From Pseudomonas asplenii (GTDB lineage: Bacteria > Pseudomonadota > Gammaproteobacteria > Pseudomonadales > Pseudomonadaceae), in NCBI RefSeq assembly GCF_001293465.1, contig NZ_JSYZ01000007.1, positions 105,114-169,113 of the forward strand: a stretch of 64,000 bases of DNA, written 5' to 3'. Shown here one piece after another: positions 34,416 through 43,180 of this stretch. The notes below the pieces were generated by a model. It saw only the letters and a program-made list of their open reading frames with translations, had not been told where the DNA came from and searched no databases. Each line of letters opens with the position of its first letter. Positions within the stretch are counted from its first letter, which is position 1. Made by a program: the position numbers and the translations under genes.

Positions 34416-34649
34416 GCTGTTACCGTCGACTGCTTAAAGGGGGACGCGGTGATTGGAATCGCCACATCTTACCCCAGGCACCGACGCGGCTCACGTGCTG
34501 GAAGGCGACTGTGGCGTACCGGGGTTCAGTTGCTGGTGCCGGAGCTGCCGGCCAACGTCCAACTGAATACAGTCATCTGATGCGGCTTGCGCAACGCCGT
34601 TTCTGCCCGGTCGAGCGCAAACGCCTTCTTCCTGCTTCTGGTTACGTAC

Positions 34650-35123
34650 TCAATCGGTGTGGTGCCTCTTTTCGAGCAGCGTCTGGAAAAGACCGACAAG
34701 GCTCGATTGCTGCTCGCCCAGCGCGGCAAAGAACCTGCGATCGACCTCCTCCACCACGACGATTGCCTTTTGGGCAATATCCCGACCGGCCTCGGAGACG
34801 GAGATAATCTTGGCCCGCGTGTCAGTGGGGTGGATTTCCCTGACGAACAACCCATTGGCAAGCAGCGTCCTGACCACCTGGGAGGTGGTCATCGGATCGC
34901 TGCCGGTCAATTGCGAAAGGCGCGCCTGGGTCAGGGGCTCCTGGGCGCCGAACCAGGTAGCGACCGCCAGCATCACGAACTGGGTGTGGGTCAGACCCAA
35001 CGGCTGCAAGGCGGCACGCTGCTCGCGCTGCCAACTGTTGGAGATACGCCAGAGCAGAAAACCCGGGCTCTCTGACGGCCCCTCATGACGGGTTGGCAGC
35101 GGCTTCGGTTCGCTCGGGCTCAT
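34650..35123 (-). CDS. MarR-family regulator
   Basis: A 157-residue winged-helix regulator. The recognition part is LTQARLSQLTGSDPMTTSQVVRTLLANGLFVRE, followed by the wing HPTDTRAKIISVSEAGRDIAQKA. Flanking helices provide the dimer interface. Its ATG overlaps the stop of the SRPBCC gene (ATGA, 35120-35123), so both are in one operon. The palindrome at 35567-35582 upstream of the first gene is a candidate autoregulatory operator. Effector unknown. Confidence 0.9.
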   Translation of the reverse strand: MSPSEPKPLPTRHEGPSESPGFLLWRISNSWQREQRAALQPLGLTHTQFVMLAVATWFGAQEPLTQARLSQLTGSDPMTTSQVVRTLLANGLFVREIHPTDTRAKIISVSEAGRDIAQKAIVVVEEVDRRFFAALGEQQSSLVGLFQTLLEKRHHTD

Positions 35124-35551
35124 GCGCCCACCGCACGCTCTGCGCGGGCCACCAGTGCGCGCAAAACGTCAGGAAAGTCGCTGGACACTTGCGCGCAGAC
35201 TTCCTCGGCCCCCTCTCCCGTCACCTCGATCGAATAGACGATCAAGTGGTTGCCATTAGCCAACGGCATGATTTCGTGCCTGACACGAACGGTGATATCA
35301 CCCAGCACAGTCTCGTCCGTAAACCCGATCGGTGCATTGACCTCGACCAGCTGCGACCGGATGACCTCCTGGTCGGGCAGCACCATCGTCATCCACGTGC
35401 CTGTGGCGAACGGCCCGTCAAGCGCACATGAATGGACGCCCGCGTTCCAGTCCTTCCATAGGTGAACCGCCTCAAAAAAGGCCCAAATGGTTGCCGCAGA
35501 GGCGTGGGTCTCGTGATTGTATGAAGCGCTGGCGTGCAGGCGGTTGGGCAT
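35120..35551 (-). CDS. SRPBCC (START/Bet v 1-like) family protein
   Basis: A 143-residue helix-grip protein that could bind a hydrophobic ligand. The N-terminal strand and helix ATIWAFFEAVHLWKDWNAGV match polyketide-cyclase-like SRPBCC proteins, and the central beta sheet and final long helix (AEEVCAQVSSDFPDVLRALVARAERAV) complete the fold. AAGGAG lies 7 bases before the ATG at 35551. First gene of a two-gene operon with a MarR regulator, which may sense the ligand that this protein binds or removes. Confidence 0.83.
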   Translation of the reverse strand: MPNRLHASASYNHETHASAATIWAFFEAVHLWKDWNAGVHSCALDGPFATGTWMTMVLPDQEVIRSQLVEVNAPIGFTDETVLGDITVRVRHEIMPLANGNHLIVYSIEVTGEGAEEVCAQVSSDFPDVLRALVARAERAVGA

Positions 35552-35566
35552 GGCGAACTCCTTCTC

Positions 35567-35582
35567 TATAAGTAAACTTATA
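35567..35582 (-). promoter_or_regulatory. Palindrome before the SRPBCC-marR operon, candidate MarR operator
   Basis: TATAAGTAAACTTATA is a perfect 7-bp inverted repeat with a 2-base centre. A related AAGTATACAT follows at 35585-35594. It begins 16 bases upstream of the first start codon, within the AT-rich promoter, as expected for an autoregulated MarR gene. Confidence 0.55.
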
Positions 35583-35679
35583 ATAAGTATACATATAAAA
35601 TCCGCCAATCGTGATTGACATGAGATTCGATTGATTTCCACGGAATGAGCCGGCTATCCGCATGAACCTCACTCGATAT

Positions 35680-36456
35680 CTATGCCGTCACCGGGAAATA
35701 CTTCGCCACCAGTGCCGCCAGGATGGCTGCGCTCTCGGCGTCCATCACCCCGTCGTGGTTCGTCGGCCGGAAGTGCAACTGGAAGGCCCTGACCAATTGC
35801 TTGAATCCCTCGGGCGTATCCGCGTCCGTTACCTCATAACCGTACTGCTGGAACAGCGCCAATACCGCGGTTTGGGAAGGCAAACCGTCGCGAATGTATT
35901 GCTGCTGGTAGCTATCGCGGGTCGCCTCGTCGAACCAGGCCCCGACGCCTGCCAGGTACAGCTCACGCCAGGGAAAGGCCGCCCCCGGATCGCTCTTGCG
36001 GCGCCAGGCGATATCCGAGTGCCCGAGCACCTGGGTTGGGCCGATGTTGGGGTAGCGGGCGAGGATATTCAGGGCCAGCTGTTTCACGGCTTCGATCTGC
36101 CGGGGTTCGTAGGGCGGGAAGTGAAACGCTCCCTCGCTCTCGGAGGCCAGGTTGACGATCTCGATGCCGATCGAGGAGTCATTGAGTCGGGTTCTGCCGC
36201 CCCAGGCACTGACGCCCGCGTGCCAGGCACTCTTTCCCTCGTCGACCAGGCTGAAGACTTCCTGCTGGCTGAAGCCAGCCTGGATATAGCTTGGGTCGGT
36301 GACATCGGGTACCAGGTAATGACAACTGACACTGGGTCCGGTGAGCGCGGCGACGGAAGTGGCGAAGTCACCGGCGGTGTAATGCAGCACCAGCAAGCGC
36401 ACGCGTTCGTCGAGGCTGCGTGTACTGCGGTAGGCCTTGTAGTTGATGGGTTTCAT
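35680..36456 (-). CDS. N-acetylmuramoyl-L-alanine amidase, AmpD/AmiD type
   Basis: A 258-residue zinc amidase that cuts between muramic acid and the stem peptide. Zinc ligands are His in LVLHYTAGD, His in VLGHSDIAWRRKSDPG and the Asp of the same block; WHAGVSAWGG is the other conserved block. A peptidoglycan-binding-like region lies near the C-terminus (GFKQLVRAFQLHFRP). The start MKPINYKAYRS at 36456 has an AAAGGAA site and gives no signal peptide, so it would be cytoplasmic like AmpD, unless an unrecognised leader exists. AmiD homologues are usually lipoproteins, so the lack of a signal is noted. Confidence 0.87.
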   Translation of the reverse strand: MKPINYKAYRSTRSLDERVRLLVLHYTAGDFATSVAALTGPSVSCHYLVPDVTDPSYIQAGFSQQEVFSLVDEGKSAWHAGVSAWGGRTRLNDSSIGIEIVNLASESEGAFHFPPYEPRQIEAVKQLALNILARYPNIGPTQVLGHSDIAWRRKSDPGAAFPWRELYLAGVGAWFDEATRDSYQQQYIRDGLPSQTAVLALFQQYGYEVTDADTPEGFKQLVRAFQLHFRPTNHDGVMDAESAAILAALVAKYFPVTA

Positions 36457-36595
36457 GGGCGGTTCCTTTCCCTGTGAGTAGACATTCAAGGGAAATAGCG
36501 TGAACCGCACTGTCGGCAGATAAAAATAGGCCGAATACTCTACCACTATAGGAGATGTCTGCAAGGCTCCTAAACCTTAGGAGCCACCGGCCCTT

Positions 36596-37675
36596 TCAAT
36601 TTGCCGCATATGTCGTCATGCACCTATCAAAATCATCATTTATCCGAATCAGCTCAGCATAAGGAATTTTATCATCTTCTGCCTTGGCCACATATAGGGA
36701 ACCCAACAACCCAATATACATATCGTAAGAACCACTCGCATCATCAGAAACAAGAGACTGATATTTTTCAGAGCTCTTTATGGAAAAAATTATTTTATCC
36801 TTATCACCTGAGCCACCACCCCGACCAACATGACTAGCCTTTATAGGCTGAGTAGCACTATCCACATTGAAAGCCTGCGAATTTAGGGTAGCCAATATTT
36901 TCCCATAAATACTTCTCAAGTTTTCATCAGTCAGTGTTTCGATATTTTTCAAAAACTCCAATGCTGCCTTTTTACTTTCTGCATCAGCATCCGGATCAGA
37001 CGCCTGATTCAACAAGCTCAAAACCTCTGGGCCTGGCGCCGTGGAAATCAGCGCAGACTGCATTTCAGGATTGTATTTTATTTTATTCAAACCCCCACGA
37101 ACATCTTCAATGGCCTTTTCAGTCGACGCCAAATCGCCTAATAAAATTTCGTTCTGGACCGTCAACTTATTCAACCTTTGAAGGCTTCCACCAAGACACT
37201 GGGTAGCATTTGCCGCCTTTATATAAGTTGAAATCTGCACATTGGGGTTTGCATAAACTCGCAAGCCAGCTGTCAACCCTGTCAGCCCGGCCATTGATTT
37301 TACAAAGTCAGAGTGGCTATCAGTAAGAGCACCTATCGCTGTAATGGACGCAAAACCAAGAGTTGCCTCATCAGAATACGCCTTGAAATCCTTCACCTTG
37401 TCACTGTAGAAAGCGTATTGGCATGACCTGACATAGGTCTTCTGAAGCGCTCGTACCACGAATTTCGTTGCATCATCAGGACTGGGCACCACACCGACGA
37501 GCTTACAAACCTGCTCAACCCTGTTCTTGAGATTTTCCGGAACCGGCTCCGAACCAAACTGGCTCACCGGTCTGTAGTCCGTTAATGCGTCAGGAGGCGC
37601 CATGGGTGGGGTTGTACAGCCTGCACTCATGAGAAGAACCGCGCCCACGCAAGCAAACAACAAAAGCTCTCTCAT
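36596..37675 (-). CDS. AT-rich predicted lipoprotein, unknown family
   Basis: A 359-residue lipoprotein: MRELLLFACVGAVLLMSAGC ends in a lipobox Cys. The mature protein is rich in short helices (residues 50-330) with no domain I recognise. Its codon use and base composition are clearly more AT-rich than the neighbours, suggesting transfer from a different background. AGGGAGG lies just before the start; an adjacent ATG at 37678 is also possible. It has no operon partners: it converges with nothing and faces about 830 bases of gene-poor DNA. Function unknown. Confidence 0.78.
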   Translation of the reverse strand: MRELLLFACVGAVLLMSAGCTTPPMAPPDALTDYRPVSQFGSEPVPENLKNRVEQVCKLVGVVPSPDDATKFVVRALQKTYVRSCQYAFYSDKVKDFKAYSDEATLGFASITAIGALTDSHSDFVKSMAGLTGLTAGLRVYANPNVQISTYIKAANATQCLGGSLQRLNKLTVQNEILLGDLASTEKAIEDVRGGLNKIKYNPEMQSALISTAPGPEVLSLLNQASDPDADAESKKAALEFLKNIETLTDENLRSIYGKILATLNSQAFNVDSATQPIKASHVGRGGGSGDKDKIIFSIKSSEKYQSLVSDDASGSYDMYIGLLGSLYVAKAEDDKIPYAELIRINDDFDRCMTTYAAN

Positions 37676-38512
37676 CATTCCCTCCCTGGCTAGAGTCATT
37701 TTGACATCAGCCTAGAAGACTGTTCGCGACCTTCAAGCCTCAGGTGAAAATTTCTTCACCTATCTGCCTTATGGTGGTCGTGCGCAGGGCGTCTTCGGGC
37801 GCGCCGGTTTCCAATTGCACCGGTCTGCTAATCTGCGTACGGCTGCCACCTCTCGTCTAGCAGCGACGGTGATAGCTCCCAATCAAGCACTTGGAGGATT
37901 GGGCGGGAAGCTACCCTTCCCGCTCGGCGCTGCCTGCCTGCACGCTTCCACGCCTCACCTCTCATGGAACCAAGGATCTCGAAGCATGAAAGCAGCCCGG
38001 ATAGCGACACTGCGGCCGATGATGACCGTCGGGGGAGCTCTCCAGCCTGATGGGCAGCCAGGGGTCGCCGCCCGACAGCAAGGGGCGCGTGCCCGATACC
38101 TTCTCAAAGGGGCTCGGCGTACGAGTGAATGCAACTGACAAAATCGGCATGGTGGGCTTCTACAGGACGTTCCAGGCCAGGGAGATTGAACATCGGCATG
38201 TCCCCTGGCAGATGCCCTGGTTACCGGTGAAGGCCGTGCGGCGGGTCCAGAAACGGGGTTCGCCATCAGCGCGCAGATGATCCCTTCGGTGGCGGCAATG
38301 GGCAGTTGGACCTGCAGAAGATGGAACTGCATTGGGCCTTTGGCTGACGGCTGCCGTGAGCAAACCGCTGGTCAAGTCGAAGCAGTGGCCCGACCAGCCT
38401 CCAGGCGCTGTTGTGACAACGGCTCTTTTTCCTGTGCCCCGCAGCCAACGGTTCACCCTGCGGGGTGATTCATGGCCTAATATCGCCGCCCCCATGCCCA
38501 GGTAGTGCTCTT
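37676..38512. other. Gene-poor stretch with short conserved-looking frame
   Basis: About 830 bases without a convincing gene. A plus-strand frame 38050-38280 (76 residues, MGSQGSPPDSKGRV...) resembles small annotated hypotheticals I recall from many Pseudomonas genomes, which may mark a dispersed non-coding repeat and not a protein. No ribosome binding site or transposase similarity is visible. Confidence 0.35.
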
Positions 38513-39595
38513 ATGGCCCGCCCTCTCGTCGCCCTGCTGCTCGTCGTCACCAGTTGCGCTGCCTATGCAGAAGAACAGGTACCGCTCTACCGGGAGATCA
38601 AGGATTGGGTGGTCGCGTGCGACAACATTCGCTCGTGCACCGCCATCGGCGCAGTTCCCATGCGCGACGATACGGGCGCCAGGCTCACCTTCAGCCTGCG
38701 TATCATCCGCGAAGCGGGGCCCACAGGGGTATTGCGGGTCGGGATGTTCAGCTATAACCCCGCTACCGGAAAGCCGCTGCTCGACGGCAAGCCGCTGCGC
38801 ACTTCCCTGGCCGCTGGCGAGTTGAAAGAGGGTGATGTGCCCGAGGTCCTGAGTGCGGCAGGCGATCAGGCCAGAGCACTGATCGCGGAGCTGCGTAATG
38901 GCAACGAACTGACCCTTCCCACCCAGGATGGCCAGTCGTTTGTCTCCCTGGCCGGTATGAGCGCAGCACTGCTGCTGATGGACTCGGTACAGGGCCGGGT
39001 CGGCACCGTCACGGCGCTGGTACGCCAGGGGGCGGCCAGCGCCAGCACTGTAACACCCGCCCCACCCCGTCCGACCCTGCCCCCATGGTATCCGCCAGTG
39101 GCGCTGACCCCGCCCCAGGCCCAACACATCCGGGATGTGGTCATGGCGACCACGCGCGCGTCATGGCAGCAGGACCAACTCGACGACACCCCCGCCGAAG
39201 GCGAGGCCTTTGCCCTGAGTGATCGCCAGGCGCTGGTGATCATCAAGACCGATTGCGCCGCGTACAACTGTTCATACCGCCTGTATGAAACGCCCATCGG
39301 CCATCCCGAACAGGCCCGCCCAGCCAGGATCGATGCAGTGCCGCGGATGCCGGACATGTTGCCCAACGGCAGCATCCGGTTCGATCCGGCCAGCGGAGAA
39401 CTCAGCAGCCATGAACTGGCAATGGGCATGGGCGGATGCGGCACGTCACTGCGCTGGCAGTACGACGGCAGCGCGTTCAGGCTGACCCGCGCAGCGCAGC
39501 TGACCCTATGCGTGGGGCTGAACGAAGCGTACTGGCCCGTGCTGTGGCGAAGCCCGGCGCTCCTAGCCGCCGTTGGGCCTGCCCACGTTGAATGA
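38513..39595 (+). CDS. DUF1176 domain exported protein
   Basis: A 360-residue exported protein. The signal peptide MARPLVALLLVVTSCAAYA runs to about residue 19. The mature part begins VPLYREIKDWVVACDNIRSCTA, and Cys pairs recur (DCAAYNCSYRLYE, GMGGCGTSLRW), as in the DUF1176 family of periplasmic proteins with unknown role. ATG at 38513 with only a weak AGGTAG nearby. The 3' end overlaps the antisense dinB remnant. Confidence 0.84.
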   Translation: MARPLVALLLVVTSCAAYAEEQVPLYREIKDWVVACDNIRSCTAIGAVPMRDDTGARLTFSLRIIREAGPTGVLRVGMFSYNPATGKPLLDGKPLRTSLAAGELKEGDVPEVLSAAGDQARALIAELRNGNELTLPTQDGQSFVSLAGMSAALLLMDSVQGRVGTVTALVRQGAASASTVTPAPPRPTLPPWYPPVALTPPQAQHIRDVVMATTRASWQQDQLDDTPAEGEAFALSDRQALVIIKTDCAAYNCSYRLYETPIGHPEQARPARIDAVPRMPDMLPNGSIRFDPASGELSSHELAMGMGGCGTSLRWQYDGSAFRLTRAAQLTLCVGLNEAYWPVLWRSPALLAAVGPAHVE

Positions 39596-39610
39596 GGCAG
39601 GTTTTTTCGC

Positions 39611-39772
39611 CGAGTTTATCCCGAACGGCCTTGCCGGGTGACTGGCAGTACTGATCGCTCCGCGTTCAGCGGCGTTGCCACCTACCGCCACGGGCCGATC
39701 ACGCAACCATGGAGCCTGAAGCAACTCGACGGACACAAAGAAGGAGTCCATGTCGACATGGATAAACTTGCG
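39611..39772 (-). pseudogene. Truncated dinB (DNA polymerase IV) N-terminal remnant
   Basis: The minus-strand frame encodes ERKFIHVDMDSFFVSVELLQ, then LRDRPVAVGGNAAERGAIST and a short ASHPARPFGINSA, which match the first ~55 residues of DNA polymerase IV, including the catalytic DMD motif. The similarity stops abruptly at NSA, the following residues do not match, and the palm, finger and little-finger domains are missing. It lies between an MFS gene and the DUF1176 gene in overlapping frames, so it is a fragment left by rearrangement and not a working polymerase. Confidence 0.8.
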
Positions 39773-39824
39773 CTCATCATCCTGACGGGCAGCACCAGAA
39801 GCAGATAGCCGGACATCATCCAGA

Positions 39825-41045
39825 TCAATCAGCACGATGTTTGGCATCATCCGAGCTGCCTTTCATATTCCAGCGCAAGGGCGCAACGAACAGCATCAAC
39901 GTCATCCAGATGAAAGTCGCCGGCCCCGCCAGTAGGAAAACCAGGCTGGCGATCAGGCCAGAGACGGCATCACCGATGACGGCGGTGAAGTAGTAGAGGG
40001 AGAAATTCCGGCCCACCTGGCGATCGTCGGACAGGCACTGGATATTGGTCACGATGGCGATATCGACGAAGGCGCCGACGAACCCGACCACGAACAGGAT
40101 CGCCAGGAACAGCCAACTGTGGAACTGCAGAGCGATTGCAGCGGCGAAAAACAACGCGCCGTACAACGCCCAGTAGCGCAGTACCAGGCGGGCCGTGGTC
40201 TGCCTGTTGAGCCGGGTGTACAGCATGCCGCCCAACACGGTACCGGCCGCCAGCAGCGAGAAGACATAGCCGACGGCCGCTTCCGAGCCAAAGTGTTCCA
40301 ACACCGATGCCGGCAGGATGAAGCGGATCACCGAGGTGGCGAACATGGCGCATAGCGTGGTGCAACAGATCACTGCGAACAAAGGTGCGTTGCCCACCCG
40401 CAGTTCGCCCACGCTGCGTAGCGCGTCGCGGATCACTGATCGTCCATCAAACGCCACCGGTACGCTCACCTTGCCGGGCAGCAACGTGGCGATGCTGATG
40501 GCTGACAACGCGAGGCACGCGGCAAAGAACAGGAAGGTCACCGCGCTGCCAAGGGACAACGCAAAGGCAGAGAACACCAAGGGACCGAGAATGGAGGAAA
40601 TGTCTTCGATGACCTGGACGCCACTGTTCACCGACGACAACCGGTCCTTTTCCACGATGTCCGGGAAATACGCCCGGAAGGTCGGCACATAGAGACAGTC
40701 CAGAGCCGTCATCAGCATCGCCAGGCCGATGACCACCAGCAACGCCGGTGTGGCAAAGGAAAAGAGCGCAAGGAAAGCCAGCGCCAGCACACTCTTGGCA
40801 AGCTCTACCCCGACCAGCGTACGACGCTTCTGACAATTGTCCGCCAGCCAGCCGCCAATCGGAGAAAACAACGCACTGGGCAGGTAGCGGAAGAAGTACA
40901 CCATCCCGATCAGCAACAGGTTCGCTTCGGTCATGGAGACTACCGCAACGGCAAATGCCGTTTCGAAAGCGAATTCACCACACTTGGAGAAGAAGTACCC
41001 TACCGAGAGCGTGCGTGTGCTGCGGTTCAGATTCAACGCTTGCAT
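39825..41045 (-). CDS. MFS transporter, EntS/MFS_3-like
   Basis: An inner-membrane protein of 406 residues with about twelve spans. The loop SPIGGWLADNCQKRRTL is MFS motif A. The layout (long hydrophobic halves joined by a polar loop near residue 200) and the start MQALNLNRSTRTLSVGYFFSKCGEFAFETA fit MFS_3-type exporters of siderophores or small metabolites. Its stop overlaps the start of the open frame that contains the dinB remnant. No siderophore genes are nearby. Confidence 0.87.
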   Translation of the reverse strand: MQALNLNRSTRTLSVGYFFSKCGEFAFETAFAVAVVSMTEANLLLIGMVYFFRYLPSALFSPIGGWLADNCQKRRTLVGVELAKSVLALAFLALFSFATPALLVVIGLAMLMTALDCLYVPTFRAYFPDIVEKDRLSSVNSGVQVIEDISSILGPLVFSAFALSLGSAVTFLFFAACLALSAISIATLLPGKVSVPVAFDGRSVIRDALRSVGELRVGNAPLFAVICCTTLCAMFATSVIRFILPASVLEHFGSEAAVGYVFSLLAAGTVLGGMLYTRLNRQTTARLVLRYWALYGALFFAAAIALQFHSWLFLAILFVVGFVGAFVDIAIVTNIQCLSDDRQVGRNFSLYYFTAVIGDAVSGLIASLVFLLAGPATFIWMTLMLFVAPLRWNMKGSSDDAKHRAD

Positions 41046-41321
41046 GTCGATACTTCACTTTCTGCCAGCTCAGGCGGCTCAGACGTCATTGCTCATCGTG
41101 AGTCCCGAAGCTCGCAGAATGGCCGGAAATAAACGATGCAATACGCTGTCATTACGCAACAACTGCGCGTCAGCACCCGTGATACCCAAGGGACGAGGAA
41201 AACTTAACAACCGTCCCTTTCAAAGACAAACGCATGCCTGTAAGTAATCATGTCCTGATGGATCGCCGGCACGCGAGAGGCAGGCACACCACTGCCGCGC
41301 CAAGGCAGCGCTCACCGCCAC

Positions 41322-42146
41322 TCAGAACTGGCCGTGGGCCGCACTCCACTGTTCGAACGCATCCATCATCCGGCGCCGGGTCAATGGATCGGCCGGTATC
41401 AGGTGTTCGATTCTCAATGACTCCACGGTGATATCCAGCGGCATGCCGAAGGTCGTGAAGGTGGAGAGAAAACTCAACTCCCCCTCAGGGGTGCACACAC
41501 GAGTCAGCAGCACAGGATTGGCAGCCAGTGCCTGCTGAGCGATGGCGGGCGCCGGCAGGTTGCGCAAGCGCATGGCAAGTTCCGGATTGCCAACCGACTC
41601 CCTGGAAGCGCGTTGCCAGGCAACCGCACGGATCTCGTCGGCATTGACCAGCCGGTCGCCCAGGCCACCGGGGCACAGCAGTGTTTCCAACAGGTTGAGG
41701 CCTGAGGCCGGGTCCAGGGCAACGCCTGCCATCGCCAGCAGCAGGCCGGTGCTCACATTGGCGGCGGTGACATTCCAGTGGCTGTCGATCACGATCGCCG
41801 GTGCCGGATTGTTCGCCTGCAGGATGTGATCGATGGCCCCATGCACTATCTCCAGGGCGGGCGCATCGAGCGGCGAGGCGGCGTAACGGGGTGCGTAACC
41901 GGCGGCGAGAAAGACTTCGTTGCAATGCTCCAGCGAGGCGCCCAGGGCCGAAAGGATGGCGTGCAAGGTGCTGGGGCCGGCCTTCGCGCGCCCGGTTTCG
42001 ATGCAACTGAGGTGGCGCTGCGAAACCCCGGCCATCAGCGCAAGGTCGAGCTGGCTGAGCCCCGCCTGCTGCCGCAACTGCCGCAGGTGTTGACCCGCCG
42101 CCAGGCCCTGCGCGGGCCGCTTGTGATGGAACAACTGCTGATTCAT
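41322..42146 (-). CDS. XRE-family regulator with MmyB-like C-terminal domain
   Basis: A 274-residue regulator. The N-terminal XRE helix-turn-helix is QHLRQLRQQAGLSQLDLALMAGVSQRHLSCIE (residues about 20-50, shown in part). The C-terminal ~180 residues match the MmyB/MLTR ligand-binding domain (VIDSHWNVTAANVSTGLLL, FLSTFTTFGMPLDITVESLRIEHLIPAD). GGAGG lies 8 bases before the ATG at 42146. It diverges from a small membrane protein and MAPEG gene 107 bases away, which are the likely targets. Confidence 0.88.
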   Translation of the reverse strand: MNQQLFHHKRPAQGLAAGQHLRQLRQQAGLSQLDLALMAGVSQRHLSCIETGRAKAGPSTLHAILSALGASLEHCNEVFLAAGYAPRYAASPLDAPALEIVHGAIDHILQANNPAPAIVIDSHWNVTAANVSTGLLLAMAGVALDPASGLNLLETLLCPGGLGDRLVNADEIRAVAWQRASRESVGNPELAMRLRNLPAPAIAQQALAANPVLLTRVCTPEGELSFLSTFTTFGMPLDITVESLRIEHLIPADPLTRRRMMDAFEQWSAAHGQF

Positions 42147-42253
42147 GCCTCGCCTCCGACCGTCCTTGTGCCTGGCGTCCATGACCTCACAGGTCATTGA
42201 GCGCTCATCACCCTACCACTAGTGTGCCTGCAACCCCTACCCAGGAGAGGACA

Positions 42254-42568
42254 ATGGCACTTCGTTTCATGGCGCTGGCATTGCTGGTGCTCTTTTCGCT
42301 TTATACCGGCTGGACGATGCTGATCGCCGAGCAGTCGCTCGTGGCCTTTGGGCTTGAGCTGATGTCGCGGCCTGACACCGCCCAGGTGGTCGTCGACCTG
42401 TACCTGATGGCAGCCCTTGCCTGCATCTGGATGCTGAAGGACAACCGATCGCGCGGAGGTTCAGGCATTGCCGTGCTTCCCTACCTGCTGCTGACAGCCG
42501 TGTTCGTTTCCCTGGGGCCGCTGCTGTACCTCGTGGTCAGGGGCCTTGATGGGGGGCGCCAGGCATGA
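42254..42568 (+). CDS. Small membrane protein, DUF2834-like
   Basis: A 104-residue protein with three hydrophobic stretches (about residues 4-25, 45-60 and 75-95). The pattern resembles the DUF2834 family of unknown function. AGGAGAGGA directly precedes the ATG. Its stop overlaps the MAPEG start (ATGA, 42565-42568), so the pair is translationally coupled and probably controlled by the divergent XRE regulator. Confidence 0.78.
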   Translation: MALRFMALALLVLFSLYTGWTMLIAEQSLVAFGLELMSRPDTAQVVVDLYLMAALACIWMLKDNRSRGGSGIAVLPYLLLTAVFVSLGPLLYLVVRGLDGGRQA

Positions 42569-42996
42569 ACACGGCCTTGAACCTCTATGCGCTCTGCGTG
42601 GTTGTGCTGTTCCTCAAGATGTTTGCGCTCTCCTGTTATCAGGGCTTCTTCCGCTTGCGACATAAGGCATTCACCCATGCGGAAGACGCCGCCGTTTTCA
42701 ATCAGGTCGCACAAAAAACGGAACGCCCGGAAGTGATTCGCGCCGCCAAGGCCTGGGCGAACGACCTGGAAAACATCCCGGCCTTCTTCGCATTGGGCGG
42801 GCTGGCCATCGCCCTGAATGCACCGGCATTCGTCATCGCCGGGTCGAGCCTGCTGTTCACCCTGGCCAGGGTGCTGCACACGCTGGCCTATCTGACGGGC
42901 ATCCAGCCTTGGCGAACCGTTTTTTATGGCGTTGGAACCCTGTGCCTGCTGGGGCTCTGCGCGGCTGTCGCGATGAGGGTGGTGATGCCTGGGTAA
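42565..42996 (+). CDS. MAPEG-family membrane protein (second copy)
   Basis: A 143-residue, four-span membrane protein of the MAPEG family. The conserved polar loop is KAWANDLENIPAFFALGGLAI, with the Asn/Glu residues that contact glutathione in studied members, and ARVLHTLAYLTG follows. It may conjugate or peroxidise hydrophobic substrates with glutathione, but no reaction is shown. Distinct from the MAPEG gene at 16.5 kb: the loop and length differ. Coupled to the DUF2834-like gene. Confidence 0.85.
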   Translation: MNTALNLYALCVVVLFLKMFALSCYQGFFRLRHKAFTHAEDAAVFNQVAQKTERPEVIRAAKAWANDLENIPAFFALGGLAIALNAPAFVIAGSSLLFTLARVLHTLAYLTGIQPWRTVFYGVGTLCLLGLCAAVAMRVVMPG

Positions 42997-43180
42997 CACC
43001 AGCCGGCAAGACAACTCCCGTTCCCTTGCCGGAGGTTTCCTGAACGATTGTTTACCCCCTGATCAGCGAACCCGCCTCGTCGGGGAATGGCCATGAGGCC
43101 ACGACTCACGCGATGCTTCCGGCAGCCCTGCTGGTTCCCCCAGCGCTGCCGGTCGAGATCAGGTCCGCCAGAATCGCTCG

